Part shown: positions 35,105 through 43,028 of the stretch, in pieces | Numbering within the stretch: position 1 is the stretch's first letter | Layout: every line of letters starts with the position of its first letter | Made by a program: the position numbers and the translations under genes | Notes under the pieces: model-generated | The model's database searches: none | What the model saw: the letters and a program-made list of their open reading frames with translations, nothing else | Told to the model about the DNA's origin: nothing | NCBI GenBank assembly: GCA_016188115.1 | Contig: JACPIK010000002.1 | Location: 1,128,077 to 1,192,076 of the forward strand | DNA: 64,000 bases | Direction of reading: 5' to 3' | Source: Candidatus Woesearchaeota archaeon | GTDB lineage: Archaea; Nanobdellota; Nanobdellia; Woesearchaeales; GW2011-AR9

Positions 35105-35257
35105 CGGATCCGATGGGATTTGAACCCACGATCTACAGCTATCATCACGAGATGAGTGTAAACTCTGCTTCTCAAGTAGAAGGCTGTCGCGCTATGTTCC
35201 CCGCGGGAACGCTCGGAAATCAGAGATTTCCCGCCGTCCAGGCTACGCTACGGATCC
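35105..35257 (-). tRNA. tRNA-Arg (UCU) with two introns
   Basis: Read from 35257. The acceptor stem GGATCCG/CGGATCC is perfect and the discriminator is G (35105). The D stem is GCGT/GCGC. The anticodon stem ACAGC/GCTGT is perfect, with anticodon TCT at 35178-35180. Intron 1 (35141-35176, 36 nt) is at the canonical 37/38 position. Intron 2 (about 35195-35237, 43 nt) interrupts the D-loop after the conserved GG and contains two strong hairpins: GGAAATC/GATTTCC and GTTCCC/GGGAAC. The T arm GTGGG-TTCAAAT-CCCAT is normal with one G-T pair. Spliced length is 74 nt. It shares a promoter with the 35312 gene. Confidence 0.93.
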
Positions 35258-35280
35258 ACAAAAGCTTGCTCTTGCGACAA

Positions 35281-35295
35281 CTTTTAAATATTTCG
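35281..35295. promoter_or_regulatory. bidirectional TATA promoter
   Basis: The near-palindromic CTTTTAAATATTTCG, centred near 35287, predicts starts at about 35313 on the plus strand and 35261 on the minus strand. These fall at the ATG of the 35312 gene (35312) and just before the tRNA-Arg 5' end (35257). Confidence 0.65.
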
Positions 35296-35311
35296 TCTAT
35301 AAAAATGGTCT

Positions 35312-35959
35312 ATGGATGAACCTATTTTCTTTATTGCGCGCGATTTCAAACCAAAAGGTCATCAGCAAGGATCTCAGCCAGACATCCAAAAAGTCAAATC
35401 AATGATCTACGAAGAAGATTATACCACAATAGATTCATTTATTCCATCCTCCCAAATTCAACTTTCCACTGATCAACCAACTCTTTTCTATCCAGGCAGT
35501 GGTTGCGACATTCTCATGCCATTATTCTACATTGAAAGACTACTCCCCTCAATCAGCGAATTTACATTTATTTTCATTGACATTGAGCACTTTCTTCCAC
35601 TCATAAAAACCATTCTCGACGACATTAATATCCCCTTCACCAACACCCAAGAGGGCATTATCTTCTATTGGAAAAATCAAAAAATAACTCTTCATTATCA
35701 AGCTAAAGATGTCTTCTCTTCACTTACAGATCTCAAACCATTTGATATCTACTTCGAGAAAGCGTTTCGTATCATCAAAGAAGAATCAACAAACGTAGAA
35801 GAATATGAATATAGCATCATTCAAAAACTCAATCCCAATGGTATCATCATTAGCGATAGTGGATTTCAAAATCAAGAGTTAGAATACATCAAGATTCCTA
35901 AAGAGCTAAGTAGCTATAGTGAGATGGTCTTGGCACAAAAAAGAAATTTACAAAATTAA
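35312..35959 (+). CDS. uncharacterised protein, possible methyltransferase fold
   Basis: 215 residues. LFYPGSGCDILMPLF near 58-73 resembles a Rossmann-fold SAM motif I (P-G-S-G-x-D), and ITLHYQAKDVF and IIISDSGFQN fit later strands, so a class I methyltransferase fold is plausible but with no catalytic motif. There is no signal peptide. It is transcribed from the same promoter as tRNA-Arg, in the opposite direction, as a leaderless mRNA. Convergent with Topo VI A, with a gap of 5 bases. Confidence 0.7.
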   Translation: MDEPIFFIARDFKPKGHQQGSQPDIQKVKSMIYEEDYTTIDSFIPSSQIQLSTDQPTLFYPGSGCDILMPLFYIERLLPSISEFTFIFIDIEHFLPLIKTILDDINIPFTNTQEGIIFYWKNQKITLHYQAKDVFSSLTDLKPFDIYFEKAFRIIKEESTNVEEYEYSIIQKLNPNGIIISDSGFQNQELEYIKIPKELSSYSEMVLAQKRNLQN

Positions 35960-35964
35960 ATTCT

Positions 35965-37161
35965 CTAATCCAAGAATTTCTGTCCTTTAATCTTCTCCGG
36001 CAAATACTTCTCAGAGATAAACGAAATTCCTTTAGATGAAAGAGCCTGAATCTCCACTTTATTGCCAAACTCTTTCATCATCTTAAACTGACGTTGCCAT
36101 TCCTTGTTTTTCTCAAACCATTCATAGCCTTGCATTTGTTTAAGACGAGAAATATCCTGGTCAGTGAGTTTAATGAAATGGCGTTTTAAATCGTAATCAA
36201 TGACATCATCACAGGTAATGCCAATAAATTTGACGCCGGGAATTGCCATTTCTGCTGCCATATGCGCAAGGCTAATCGAGCCAAATTTGATAACGGAGTA
36301 AATATACCATCCCCAAGGATCATTATCGGCAAGGACATAGATTGGCAACTTGTGCTCAACACTCAGACGTTGCAACAAGCGACGAATTCCGCGCGTGGTT
36401 TGTCCTTGTGAAGACATAATCAAACAAGACTGTTTTTCCCAAAAACGATCTTCATGAAGACGTTCCCAAACCGCTGCCTTTTCCATGTAAAGGATATACT
36501 TAGCATCCACTTTCTTGAATTTGATATTTTCAACATTACTCGGAATCGACCAACCACCAGACCCCAATTTTGACCAATCAATCGTATCGCCGGAATCTTC
36601 AATAACTACTTTTCCTGCAACGGAACCCATTTTGTTTGCATTTACATGCAGCTGTTCACGAGAAAATTCAGTAATAATCTCCAGATCTTCAATTGCTTTG
36701 TCTGACTCTGTTTGCTCATCAACCACGTTTATTTTCGTGTTAGGGATAGTACGCTTCGCCATGTAAAAGACGTCTCGCAGGCTGGCATGTTTTTGCACGT
36801 CCAGTAGGTTTTTACAAATCGCTGCAATTTCAATTGTCTGAAGAAATTTTTTGGTATGGCTAGCATTAAAGAAATACCGTTGAGCTTTTTTATCACCCAA
36901 TGTTAACGTCTTTGCTTCTTTATCATAAACAACATTAGAAAGACCGCGTACCGAGAGCTCAATCTTAGGATTCTCTCCTTTTTTAATATCCAGAACAACT
37001 TTTTTACCGATCTCTACCAGTTTTTTAGTAGTCTCGGTTTTTGCAGGAATATATTCAGTAGAATGATTGTCTGAGGAATGCACGCTTTGTTTTGCTGCAA
37101 CACCTGAAAGTGTCTTTTGTCCTTCACTTTTTTCAGCATTTTTATTCTTCACAGCAGCCAT
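35965..37161 (-). CDS. top6A: topoisomerase VI subunit A (Spo11-like)
   Basis: Cleavage subunit of the archaeal type IIB topoisomerase, 398 residues. The catalytic Tyr is in RDVFYMAKR, about residue 133. The Toprim domain has YVLADNDPWGWYIYSVI with the D-x-D metal motif near 278-282. The N-terminal 45 residues are a low-complexity, Lys/Glu-rich extension not typical of the family. It follows the B subunit directly, with a 5-base gap, as in most archaea. Together they relax or decatenate DNA. Confidence 0.96.
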   Translation of the reverse strand: MAAVKNKNAEKSEGQKTLSGVAAKQSVHSSDNHSTEYIPAKTETTKKLVEIGKKVVLDIKKGENPKIELSVRGLSNVVYDKEAKTLTLGDKKAQRYFFNASHTKKFLQTIEIAAICKNLLDVQKHASLRDVFYMAKRTIPNTKINVVDEQTESDKAIEDLEIITEFSREQLHVNANKMGSVAGKVVIEDSGDTIDWSKLGSGGWSIPSNVENIKFKKVDAKYILYMEKAAVWERLHEDRFWEKQSCLIMSSQGQTTRGIRRLLQRLSVEHKLPIYVLADNDPWGWYIYSVIKFGSISLAHMAAEMAIPGVKFIGITCDDVIDYDLKRHFIKLTDQDISRLKQMQGYEWFEKNKEWQRQFKMMKEFGNKVEIQALSSKGISFISEKYLPEKIKGQKFLD

Positions 37162-37166
37162 AGTAT

Positions 37167-38828
37167 CTACATCTCCTCTTCATTATCATCATCGCGTTTG
37201 CGTGGAAGTTCTTCATCCTCATCGACTTCCCCTTTAAGTGATTCCATTTGCTCCATCTTGGATGTAAGCGCTTCCTTTTGGACCATCTCTTCTAATTTGT
37301 CAATAAGATCTCCCTTATTCTCACCGGTGAGACGCGCCAAAGCATCAGCAACTTCAGGAATAAAGTTTTCAAACATACTCGCGCGTTCAATCTGCCCTTG
37401 AATTTTTTGTTTTTTATGAACATATGATTGTAATTTTCGTCCTGCATCCTGCAAAGCAAGTTTAATCTCTTTGATAATCTCTGGATAATGTGCTAATGCT
37501 TCTTTTGATTCTGAGGTAAAAGGAACCCATACTGATGCAATATGTAATAAAATAGTAATGGGTCCAGTAGGCAGAGCACCTTGACTTTGTAACAGACCAT
37601 AAGGTTTCCATGCTGTTGTTACAACTGCTTTGGTAAGCGCGCACGCACCTTGCTGATAGAGCAATGGCACTTTATTAGCATAACGAAATACTGTTGCTAA
37701 TTCATCTTTTGCTTGATTACCGCCATACGCAATCCCCACCTCAATTTGAAATGGATTTCCTCGGTAAACAAAAATAGGGCGAGTGATTGCGCAATAAAAT
37801 TCTGCATTAATCTCCTTTTTCAAGCTCTTTTCAAGGAGCTCTTGCCCAATAGGACTTAGGCAGTCAGTAGGTGGAGATTGAACCTTTGTATTTTGAATTC
37901 CTTTATACAACGCTTCTGCCATCTCTCTATTCATTTGTTCTGGTTTAGTAGTGGGAAGTAATGCGCTATTTTCACAAATTTCCTTTGCTGTTTGGTCGCT
38001 TACTTTCGAAAATTCGGTCATTAAAAACTCTCTAAGATGTTTTGCATCCGTTAACTCCAACATCTTGATCAAACGACCAAGCTCTACCCCATACGGATGC
38101 GGTTTGATCTCTTTCGCTTCCACTGGAAGTTGATCTGTAACACGTGAAAAAATCGTCTGTTGTGCTTCAGGATTGGTATAAATAATTGTACAATGAGGAT
38201 TCACGATTGCTGTTTGTTTAAGATACTCATCGACCGATTGTCGACCTTTCATATAACTTGCATCCATGTCCATTTCAACACGAATGCCATGTTCTTTCTC
38301 AGCCCAATCGAGTTCTCCTTCATCGACAATTTGTGGTTCATTGGTTTGAGTATCAATTTTTAACTTAACATAAAATCCTTTTTTAGATGACGCAATTTTT
38401 GATTTGATTGTTGTCGCTTTACCCGACGTAAGTTGCGCATACAATACTGCCGCAGAAATACCAATACCCTGTTGTCCTCTTGTTTGTGAAATCTTATGAA
38501 ATTTAGAACCATATAATAATTTACCAAAAATACGCGCTAATTGTTTTTGTACAATTCCTGGTCCATTATCCTCTACGATGATACGAAAACGAGTTTCTTC
38601 TAATTGGATTAATTCAACATTAATCTCCGGTAAAATTCGAGCTTCTTCACACGCATCTAATGCGTTATCAACGGCTTCTCTAATAGTAGTAAGAAGTGCT
38701 TTACGCGGGTTATCAAAACCAAGTAAATGACGATTTTTTTCAAAAAATTCAGCGATAGAAATTTCGCGTTGTTTCTTTGATAATTCCTCAGCGCTCTTTT
38801 GAACCATAATTGTGTGAGGCAAACTCAT
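37167..38828 (-). CDS. top6B: topoisomerase VI subunit B
   Basis: ATPase subunit of topoisomerase VI, 553 residues in the listed frame. GHKL motifs are EAVDNALDACEEA (N box), VEDNGPGI (G1) and RGQQGIGISAAVLYAQLTSG (G2), in the first 130 residues. The transducer domain follows with the switch lysine region. An acidic tail (DEDEELPRKRDDDNEEEM) ends it. The ATG at 38807 (M-V-Q-K) is another possible start. It is the first gene of the top6B-top6A pair. Confidence 0.96.
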   Translation of the reverse strand: MSLPHTIMVQKSAEELSKKQREISIAEFFEKNRHLLGFDNPRKALLTTIREAVDNALDACEEARILPEINVELIQLEETRFRIIVEDNGPGIVQKQLARIFGKLLYGSKFHKISQTRGQQGIGISAAVLYAQLTSGKATTIKSKIASSKKGFYVKLKIDTQTNEPQIVDEGELDWAEKEHGIRVEMDMDASYMKGRQSVDEYLKQTAIVNPHCTIIYTNPEAQQTIFSRVTDQLPVEAKEIKPHPYGVELGRLIKMLELTDAKHLREFLMTEFSKVSDQTAKEICENSALLPTTKPEQMNREMAEALYKGIQNTKVQSPPTDCLSPIGQELLEKSLKKEINAEFYCAITRPIFVYRGNPFQIEVGIAYGGNQAKDELATVFRYANKVPLLYQQGACALTKAVVTTAWKPYGLLQSQGALPTGPITILLHIASVWVPFTSESKEALAHYPEIIKEIKLALQDAGRKLQSYVHKKQKIQGQIERASMFENFIPEVADALARLTGENKGDLIDKLEEMVQKEALTSKMEQMESLKGEVDEDEELPRKRDDDNEEEM

Positions 38829-38960
38829 GATATATAAAAATTGTGGTTGAGTAATTTTCTCATTCTAAGATAAAAAACACCTCCCGCACACTCAAAAATA
38901 AAATTTCTTCGTCTAATAATTTAAATAATCTGAAGTATTTTAGAATAACGGTGAGGTATT

Positions 38961-40148
38961 ATGCGTTTAGAACTAATAATCATTTTCATTTGTGGCATTA
39001 TTTTTTTAGGATGTAGCTCATCACAATCCCCAGAAACGCCTTCATTTTTACAAGATCTGGATTTACCAAAATTACCCGAAAAAAATGAAATGGTGCTACA
39101 AAATCAAACACAGGTCACTCTTCCTAGTGGCAAATTTGATGAATCCTGCAGTTCACTTAGTCTTGTACGAGGCAGCATTATTGACGTTAGTAACGCCCAA
39201 AACCTTCAAGACGCTGTAAAGAACGCGAACTCTGCTGGTGGCGATACTACTATTCTACTCGCCGACGGAAAATACCTCTTAGACAAACCCCTTTGGATTG
39301 AAGCGAACAATCTCGTTGTCCGCAGTAAATCCGGTGATCGAGAAAAAGTTGTTATCTCCGGAGGTGCGATGAGCAACGGCATTAGCCATATTTTCATGAT
39401 CGCTGCAGATAATGTTACCATTGCCGATCTAAAAATAGGCGAAGTAGAAAACCATGCTATTCAAATCCACGGTGAATTAGATGCAGATAACGTTCTCATT
39501 CACAACGTCCACGTTTTTGACACTAATGAACAAATGATCAAAGGTTCTTACGACGCAGCAAAAACAGAAGTAGGAACAGATAACGGCATCGTTGAGTGTT
39601 CTCTTTTTGAGTATACTGCAGGAATTGGTCCCCAATATTACATTGGGGGAATTGATGTTCATAATGGCAAAGGATGGATCGTACGAAATAATATCTTTAA
39701 AAATATTAAAAGTCCACAATTAAACGAAGATCTTCCTGCTGAACATGCCATTCATTTCTGGTCCAATTCACAAGACACATTAGTTGAGAATAACACTATC
39801 ATTAACTGCGATCGCGGCATTGGCTTTGGCTTAGGTGATCGAGGACATCAACGAGGAATTATTAGGAACAACCACCTTTATCACGACAGTTCTGCAGGTG
39901 ACGTCGGCATCGCTTTAGAAAATGCTGGCGACGTTGTAATCCAAGACAACATCATTCTCTTTGACAACGACTATCCAAATGCCATTGAATATAGGTTTGA
40001 AAAAAGTCAAGGAATTACTATCTCGGGGACAAAGACCAATAAAGCAATCAAAGCACGAAATGGTGGACAAGCAGTATTGACTCGAAATGAAGAAGTTTTA
40101 ATCAGTGCTTTCATTGATCCCGCACAAGGAAATTTTGAAGAAAGATAA
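38961..40148 (+). CDS. lipoprotein with right-handed parallel beta-helix
   Basis: 395 residues. A signal peptide with lipobox IIFLGC (Cys at residue 18) and a Ser/Pro linker lead to a beta-helix of many short repeats, typical of pectate lyase and chondroitinase-B like enzymes: ILLADGKYLLDKPLWIEANN, VTIADLKIGEVENHAIQIHG, VRNNIFKNI, VENNTIINCDRGI, IRNNHLYHDSSAG. The alternating N-N and I-x-I pattern defines the coils. The catalytic residues cannot be identified. GTGAGGTATT precedes the ATG, a Shine-Dalgarno match. It probably sits on the cell surface, attached by lipid. Confidence 0.87.
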   Translation: MRLELIIIFICGIIFLGCSSSQSPETPSFLQDLDLPKLPEKNEMVLQNQTQVTLPSGKFDESCSSLSLVRGSIIDVSNAQNLQDAVKNANSAGGDTTILLADGKYLLDKPLWIEANNLVVRSKSGDREKVVISGGAMSNGISHIFMIAADNVTIADLKIGEVENHAIQIHGELDADNVLIHNVHVFDTNEQMIKGSYDAAKTEVGTDNGIVECSLFEYTAGIGPQYYIGGIDVHNGKGWIVRNNIFKNIKSPQLNEDLPAEHAIHFWSNSQDTLVENNTIINCDRGIGFGLGDRGHQRGIIRNNHLYHDSSAGDVGIALENAGDVVIQDNIILFDNDYPNAIEYRFEKSQGITISGTKTNKAIKARNGGQAVLTRNEEVLISAFIDPAQGNFEER

Positions 40149-40149
40149 A

Positions 40150-40716
40150 TCAATGGAACTCATTCCCTGACTCCGTTTTTTCTCTTTCAAGAATTGTGAG
40201 ATAGGCATTATCCCTTCTATATTGATAATGTGATACAGCACCGGCAACAAGACAACTTATTCCTATAAGGCCAAAAATAATTGGAAGACTATCGCCTTTG
40301 CCATTATCATTCCAATAAAATGATTCTAATTCTTGTACTGTCTGCGCAGCTAAAAATTGGCGTTCAATAGGTGTGACTATGTCATCTCTTTGAAGAAGAA
40401 AGTCCAGACCTTTGGGAGATTGCCCGAACACGGCTCTTGCTTTCGTCAAACTTTCAGAGAGTATATTCATATCAGTGGTTGTTCCCCCGTTAGCCATAAT
40501 CGAAGAGTAGGCTGTTTGCACAGAAACAGCACCATATGGTCGAGATGGCTTTTGCGTTTGGCTATAATACAAACCTCCTGCAAATCCTAAAAATGCGAGA
40601 CCTAAAGCAGGAGACACCCAACGAATAGATCCAGTTATTTCCACTTCTTCTGGAAGTTTGTCTACATCTACGTCCATTCTCTTAAGAACCTGTCTAAACC
40701 CACCCGTTTCATCCAT
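40150..40716 (-). CDS. membrane protein of unknown function
   Basis: 188 residues with two transmembrane helices: one near residues 33-50 (SPALGLAFLGFAGGLYYSQ) and one near 150-170 (PIIFGLIGISCLVAGAVSHY). The region between (about 50-145) would be outside the cytoplasm or in it and has no recognised domain. The C-terminus is charged. No signal or family match. It is convergent with the beta-helix lipoprotein, whose stop is 1 base away. Confidence 0.7.
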   Translation of the reverse strand: MDETGGFRQVLKRMDVDVDKLPEEVEITGSIRWVSPALGLAFLGFAGGLYYSQTQKPSRPYGAVSVQTAYSSIMANGGTTTDMNILSESLTKARAVFGQSPKGLDFLLQRDDIVTPIERQFLAAQTVQELESFYWNDNGKGDSLPIIFGLIGISCLVAGAVSHYQYRRDNAYLTILEREKTESGNEFH

Positions 40717-40787
40717 ACAAAGAAAGAAGAAATCGCTATTTATTATCTTATCGGTGTAAGTAAGAAAGGTTATATTGGACTAAAAAC

Positions 40788-41324
40788 CTACTGCCCAAAA
40801 TACAATTCTTTTCTTTTCTTCTCTAGAAATGAGAATACGCTTTTGTGCATTGATCCGTTCAACAACATGGCCACAGCATCACGAGACGCAGCAACATTAG
40901 CAACTTCACCAATAATACCTATCGTTTTACCATATACTACAATATGGGTGTCAGTTAATCTCTCTATTTCTTCACGAGATTTACCATTCGCACCAATGAC
41001 ACGACCTTTTAATCGTTCCATTGTGTTTTTATTCTTCCCTGCAACGTCTTTCATATCAATCAATTCAAATGCATAATCAGTTTTAAGCAATTCTAATGCA
41101 ACTTTAGGATTAAATCCCCGGGCAATCGCATGAACAATTTCACGAGTGGTGTACAAAATAAGCCCATCATTACCATTAATCTCTACATCTCCTTCTTTAG
41201 AAATCTGTAATGTACAACCTGTGGCTTCTTCTATTTCTTTCTTAACTTTTCCCTCTGTTCCAATAAGCACTGCTACGCGTTCTTCGGGAATTTTGAGTTC
41301 ATAGGAGAATTCATCTTCGGCCAT
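40788..41324 (-). CDS. KH-domain protein, archaeal Dim2/Pno1-like
   Basis: 178 residues with two KH domains. The first is degenerate (RVAVLIGTEGKVKKEIEEATG, a G-x-x-G loop near 22-30); the second has RVIGANGKSREEIERLTDTHIVV with the canonical G-x-x-G near 109-116. The C-terminus NGSMHKSVFSFLEKKRKEL matches the Dim2/Pno1 family, which in archaea and eukaryotes binds pre-16S/18S 3' ends with the dimethylase and Nob1. The adjacent upstream gene is RIO1, another small-subunit assembly factor, and the two genes are co-oriented with a 67-base gap. This is the usual archaeal pairing. Confidence 0.93.
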   Translation of the reverse strand: MAEDEFSYELKIPEERVAVLIGTEGKVKKEIEEATGCTLQISKEGDVEINGNDGLILYTTREIVHAIARGFNPKVALELLKTDYAFELIDMKDVAGKNKNTMERLKGRVIGANGKSREEIERLTDTHIVVYGKTIGIIGEVANVAASRDAVAMLLNGSMHKSVFSFLEKKRKELYFGQ

Positions 41325-41391
41325 AGTACCTACTTCTCAGCAATAACTTTTAAATGTTTCCTAGGGAAGTTGACAGAATTTTCTAATCTTC

Positions 41392-42108
41392 CTATTCTTT
41401 CTTCACACCAGTAACCTTCGCCACTAGTCCCTCGGCATCACATTTGACACCTTGCCGTATAAAATAATGCGCGATATTTTTCATGTCTCGTTCTAAAAGT
41501 TCCTGGGCATTGGGTGTTTTAATCAATGTTGATTGAGAAAAATCAATAATCACTGGTTCATCATTATAATTTAAAATGTTAAACGACGAAAGATCGCCAT
41601 GGACTAACCCTGCTTTGTAGAGTTTTTGCACTTCTTTAATGAGTTGGTCAAGGAACTTTTTTGGGTTTGATGGTGGGCAATCTTTAAGTGGTGGTGCTGC
41701 GTGTTCATCCCCAATAAATTCTTCAATAAGGATATGGTTGCGCCAGCCCAACGGTTGAGGAATACGCACTCCACCTTTTTGTGCTCGCAATAAATTCTTA
41801 TATTCGCGCTGCGTCCATGCCATAATAACCTGTCGTCGATGTTGTTTAAGAAAATTATACCGCGGATCTTGTTTGATATACCCAAACATACGCAAAAAAT
41901 CGCAATTTTGCATTCGATAAATTTTCACAATAACATTTTTTCCTTCACTCTTTGCAATAAACACATTACTTTCTTTTCCTACTTTAAGTGGGTTCGTCAC
42001 TTCCTCGAAATAACCCTTACTTTGCAACTCAAAGAGTGTTCGTTTGGTAAATTCATCAAAAACACCTTGGTCTGTCTTAAAGCGTTCTTGATATTTGAGT
42101 GTGACCAT
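41392..42108 (-). CDS. rio1: RIO1-family serine kinase
   Basis: 238 residues from the ATG at 42108; the frame extends to 42276 but that overlaps the upstream gene. RIO1 signatures: the loop LKVGKESNVFIAKSEGK near 41-57, the catalytic HGDLSSFNIL near 171-180, and the metal-binding VIIDFSQST. RIO kinases act late in small ribosomal subunit assembly and often as ATPases. It lies just upstream of the Dim2-like KH gene, supporting a shared ribosome-assembly role. The length is normal for an archaeal RIO1. Confidence 0.94.
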   Translation of the reverse strand: MVTLKYQERFKTDQGVFDEFTKRTLFELQSKGYFEEVTNPLKVGKESNVFIAKSEGKNVIVKIYRMQNCDFLRMFGYIKQDPRYNFLKQHRRQVIMAWTQREYKNLLRAQKGGVRIPQPLGWRNHILIEEFIGDEHAAPPLKDCPPSNPKKFLDQLIKEVQKLYKAGLVHGDLSSFNILNYNDEPVIIDFSQSTLIKTPNAQELLERDMKNIAHYFIRQGVKCDAEGLVAKVTGVKKE

Positions 42109-42163
42109 GAGAAGAGAAGAAAGGAAGAATGAGTTTAAATGTGTTCGCAAATTGAACCGGAGA

Positions 42164-42598
42164 TTACCAAGACCAAGAATAATACCCTGGTCGTGATGTT
42201 CCTGCCGCGGGTCGCACATCTCCTCCAAGACTAAAATAATGTGGGTGTCTGGTCCCTTCAACTCGTGGCGAGCCAACTGGGGGATGTGAGCTACTTGCTA
42301 AAATTATCTGTTCTGAAATTTCTCGTGGCTCGACTATACTTCGATATACTCTTCCTCTTTCAGGTCTAAAATAATCTGCCAAGCCAGCTGGACTCAAGCT
42401 TGCTAGTAATTGTGCTTCACTAGGATCTTTAAGACGTTGCAACAGCATAGAACTGCTGCTTGTAAATCCTAGTTCTCGTTCAAGAGTGCTTATCATTACC
42501 ATTCTCATGCCTGTTCCTGCTGCTTGGAGTTGTGTAGAAAGAACTAACCTAAATTGATCTAGAACTGCTTCTTCATGGGGAGTGTAGTGAATTATCAT
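42164..42598 (-). CDS. uncharacterised protein
   Basis: 144 residues. The first half is helical (HEEAVLDQFRLVLSTQLQAAGTG, TLERELGFTSSSSMLLQRLKD), the rest is Gly/Pro/Arg-rich and probably disordered (REISEQIILASSSHPPVGSPR...). No family recognised. It lies 55 bases upstream of the RIO1 start, same strand, and no promoter between them is obvious. It could be a shadow frame, but it has a good ATG and no competing frame, so it is kept with modest confidence. Confidence 0.5.
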   Translation of the reverse strand: MIIHYTPHEEAVLDQFRLVLSTQLQAAGTGMRMVMISTLERELGFTSSSSMLLQRLKDPSEAQLLASLSPAGLADYFRPERGRVYRSIVEPREISEQIILASSSHPPVGSPRVEGTRHPHYFSLGGDVRPAAGTSRPGYYSWSW

Positions 42599-42663
42599 AA
42601 TAAATCTGAAAAGTGTGTCTTTTTAAGATTAATGGGTTAAATTCCACAACCCTTAAATTTTAA

Positions 42664-42721
42664 CCACTTATAAGTTACAACCGAGCGAAATATTTAAATA
42701 TAAGTGCCACTTGTAAGTGAC
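42664..42721. promoter_or_regulatory. paired operator-like palindromes flanking a TATA box
   Basis: CCACTTATAAGTTAC (42664-42678) and CCACTTGTAAGTGAC (42707-42721) differ at only two of 15 positions. The BRE/TATA CGAAA-TATTTAAATA (42686-42700) lies between them, with predicted start near 42722. One site sits 25 bp upstream of TATA, the other covers the start region, an arrangement typical of archaeal repression. A related palindrome is at 18836-18851. Confidence 0.6.
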
Positions 42722-42786
42722 ATAAACACCTCAAACCACCTCTTTTCCTCAGTAAGCCAGCAATGGTTTGCTGAGGTTTTATTTTC
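42722..42786 (+). ncRNA. candidate small RNA ending in a terminator hairpin
   Basis: The TATA box at 42691-42700 predicts transcription starting near 42722. The transcript would be about 65 nt, with a 5' tail of mostly A and C and then a hairpin CCTCAGTAAGCC (42747-42758) / GGTTTGCTGAGG (42765-42776), with a 6-base loop and two wobble pairs, followed by TTTTATTTT. No reading frame with a start fits. This could be a regulated short RNA, or the leader and terminator of a larger unit that attenuates the downstream region. Confidence 0.45.
42747..42786 (+). terminator. hairpin plus T-tract
   Basis: The stem CCTCAGTAAGCC/GGTTTGCTGAGG (12 pairs including two wobbles, loop AGCAAT) is followed by TTTTATTTTC, which resembles an intrinsic terminator or a processed 3' end. 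Confidence 0.5.
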
Positions 42787-42871
42787 AAATTTACCCAAAG
42801 TAACTTGTTTTTAGCTTAATTTTACAAACAAAACAAAAAATAAGCTCTTTTTGCGTACGCTTACCGAAGCA

Positions 42872-42879
42872 TTTATATA
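42872..42879 (+). promoter_or_regulatory. TATA box of the 42902 RNA
   Basis: TTTATATA centred near 42875 predicts a transcription start at 42901-42902, exactly the first base of the closing helix of the RNA candidate. Confidence 0.6.
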
Positions 42880-42901
42880 CCACCACCCCTTGCAAGCCTT
42901 T

Positions 42902-42973
42902 GCCCGACACGAGAGTACCTGTGGGAGTATACGGCCTGTCCAAGCAATGAACATGGGGGTTAGTGTTGCGGGC
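42902..42973 (+). ncRNA. candidate 72-nt structured non-coding RNA
   Basis: A GC-rich island in an AT-rich spacer. GCCCGACAC (42902-42910) pairs with GTGT-TG-CGGGC (42963-42973) as a nine-pair closing helix with a two-base bulge. Internal pairing such as CCTGT with ACATGG (one bulged T, around 42935-42955) is possible. There is no start codon in a usable frame. It is not a tRNA: the T arm, the GTTCRA motif and a D arm are absent. Nor does it show the conserved parts of RNase P RNA or SRP RNA. The promoter predicts its 5' end to within a base. The transcript could be longer if the hairpin is a leader. Confidence 0.55.
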
Positions 42974-43028
42974 TTCATTTTCAAGTTTAACTGAAATGAA
43001 ATTAAAAATAAAATAGTATCATAATTAA

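Noticed and set aside
35113..35319. 68-codon plus-strand frame over tRNA-Arg
   Set aside because: It lies entirely on the tRNA gene, read from the opposite strand.
42109..42276. N-terminal extension of RIO1
   Set aside because: It overlaps the upstream gene and RIO1 homology begins at the ATG at 42108.
42902..42973. The 72-nt RNA as a tRNA, RNase P RNA or SRP RNA
   Set aside because: The acceptor pairing fails after five positions, there is no D arm or GTTCRA T-loop, and no conserved RNase P (GAGGAAAGTC) or SRP (GGAAG...GCAGC) motif appears.
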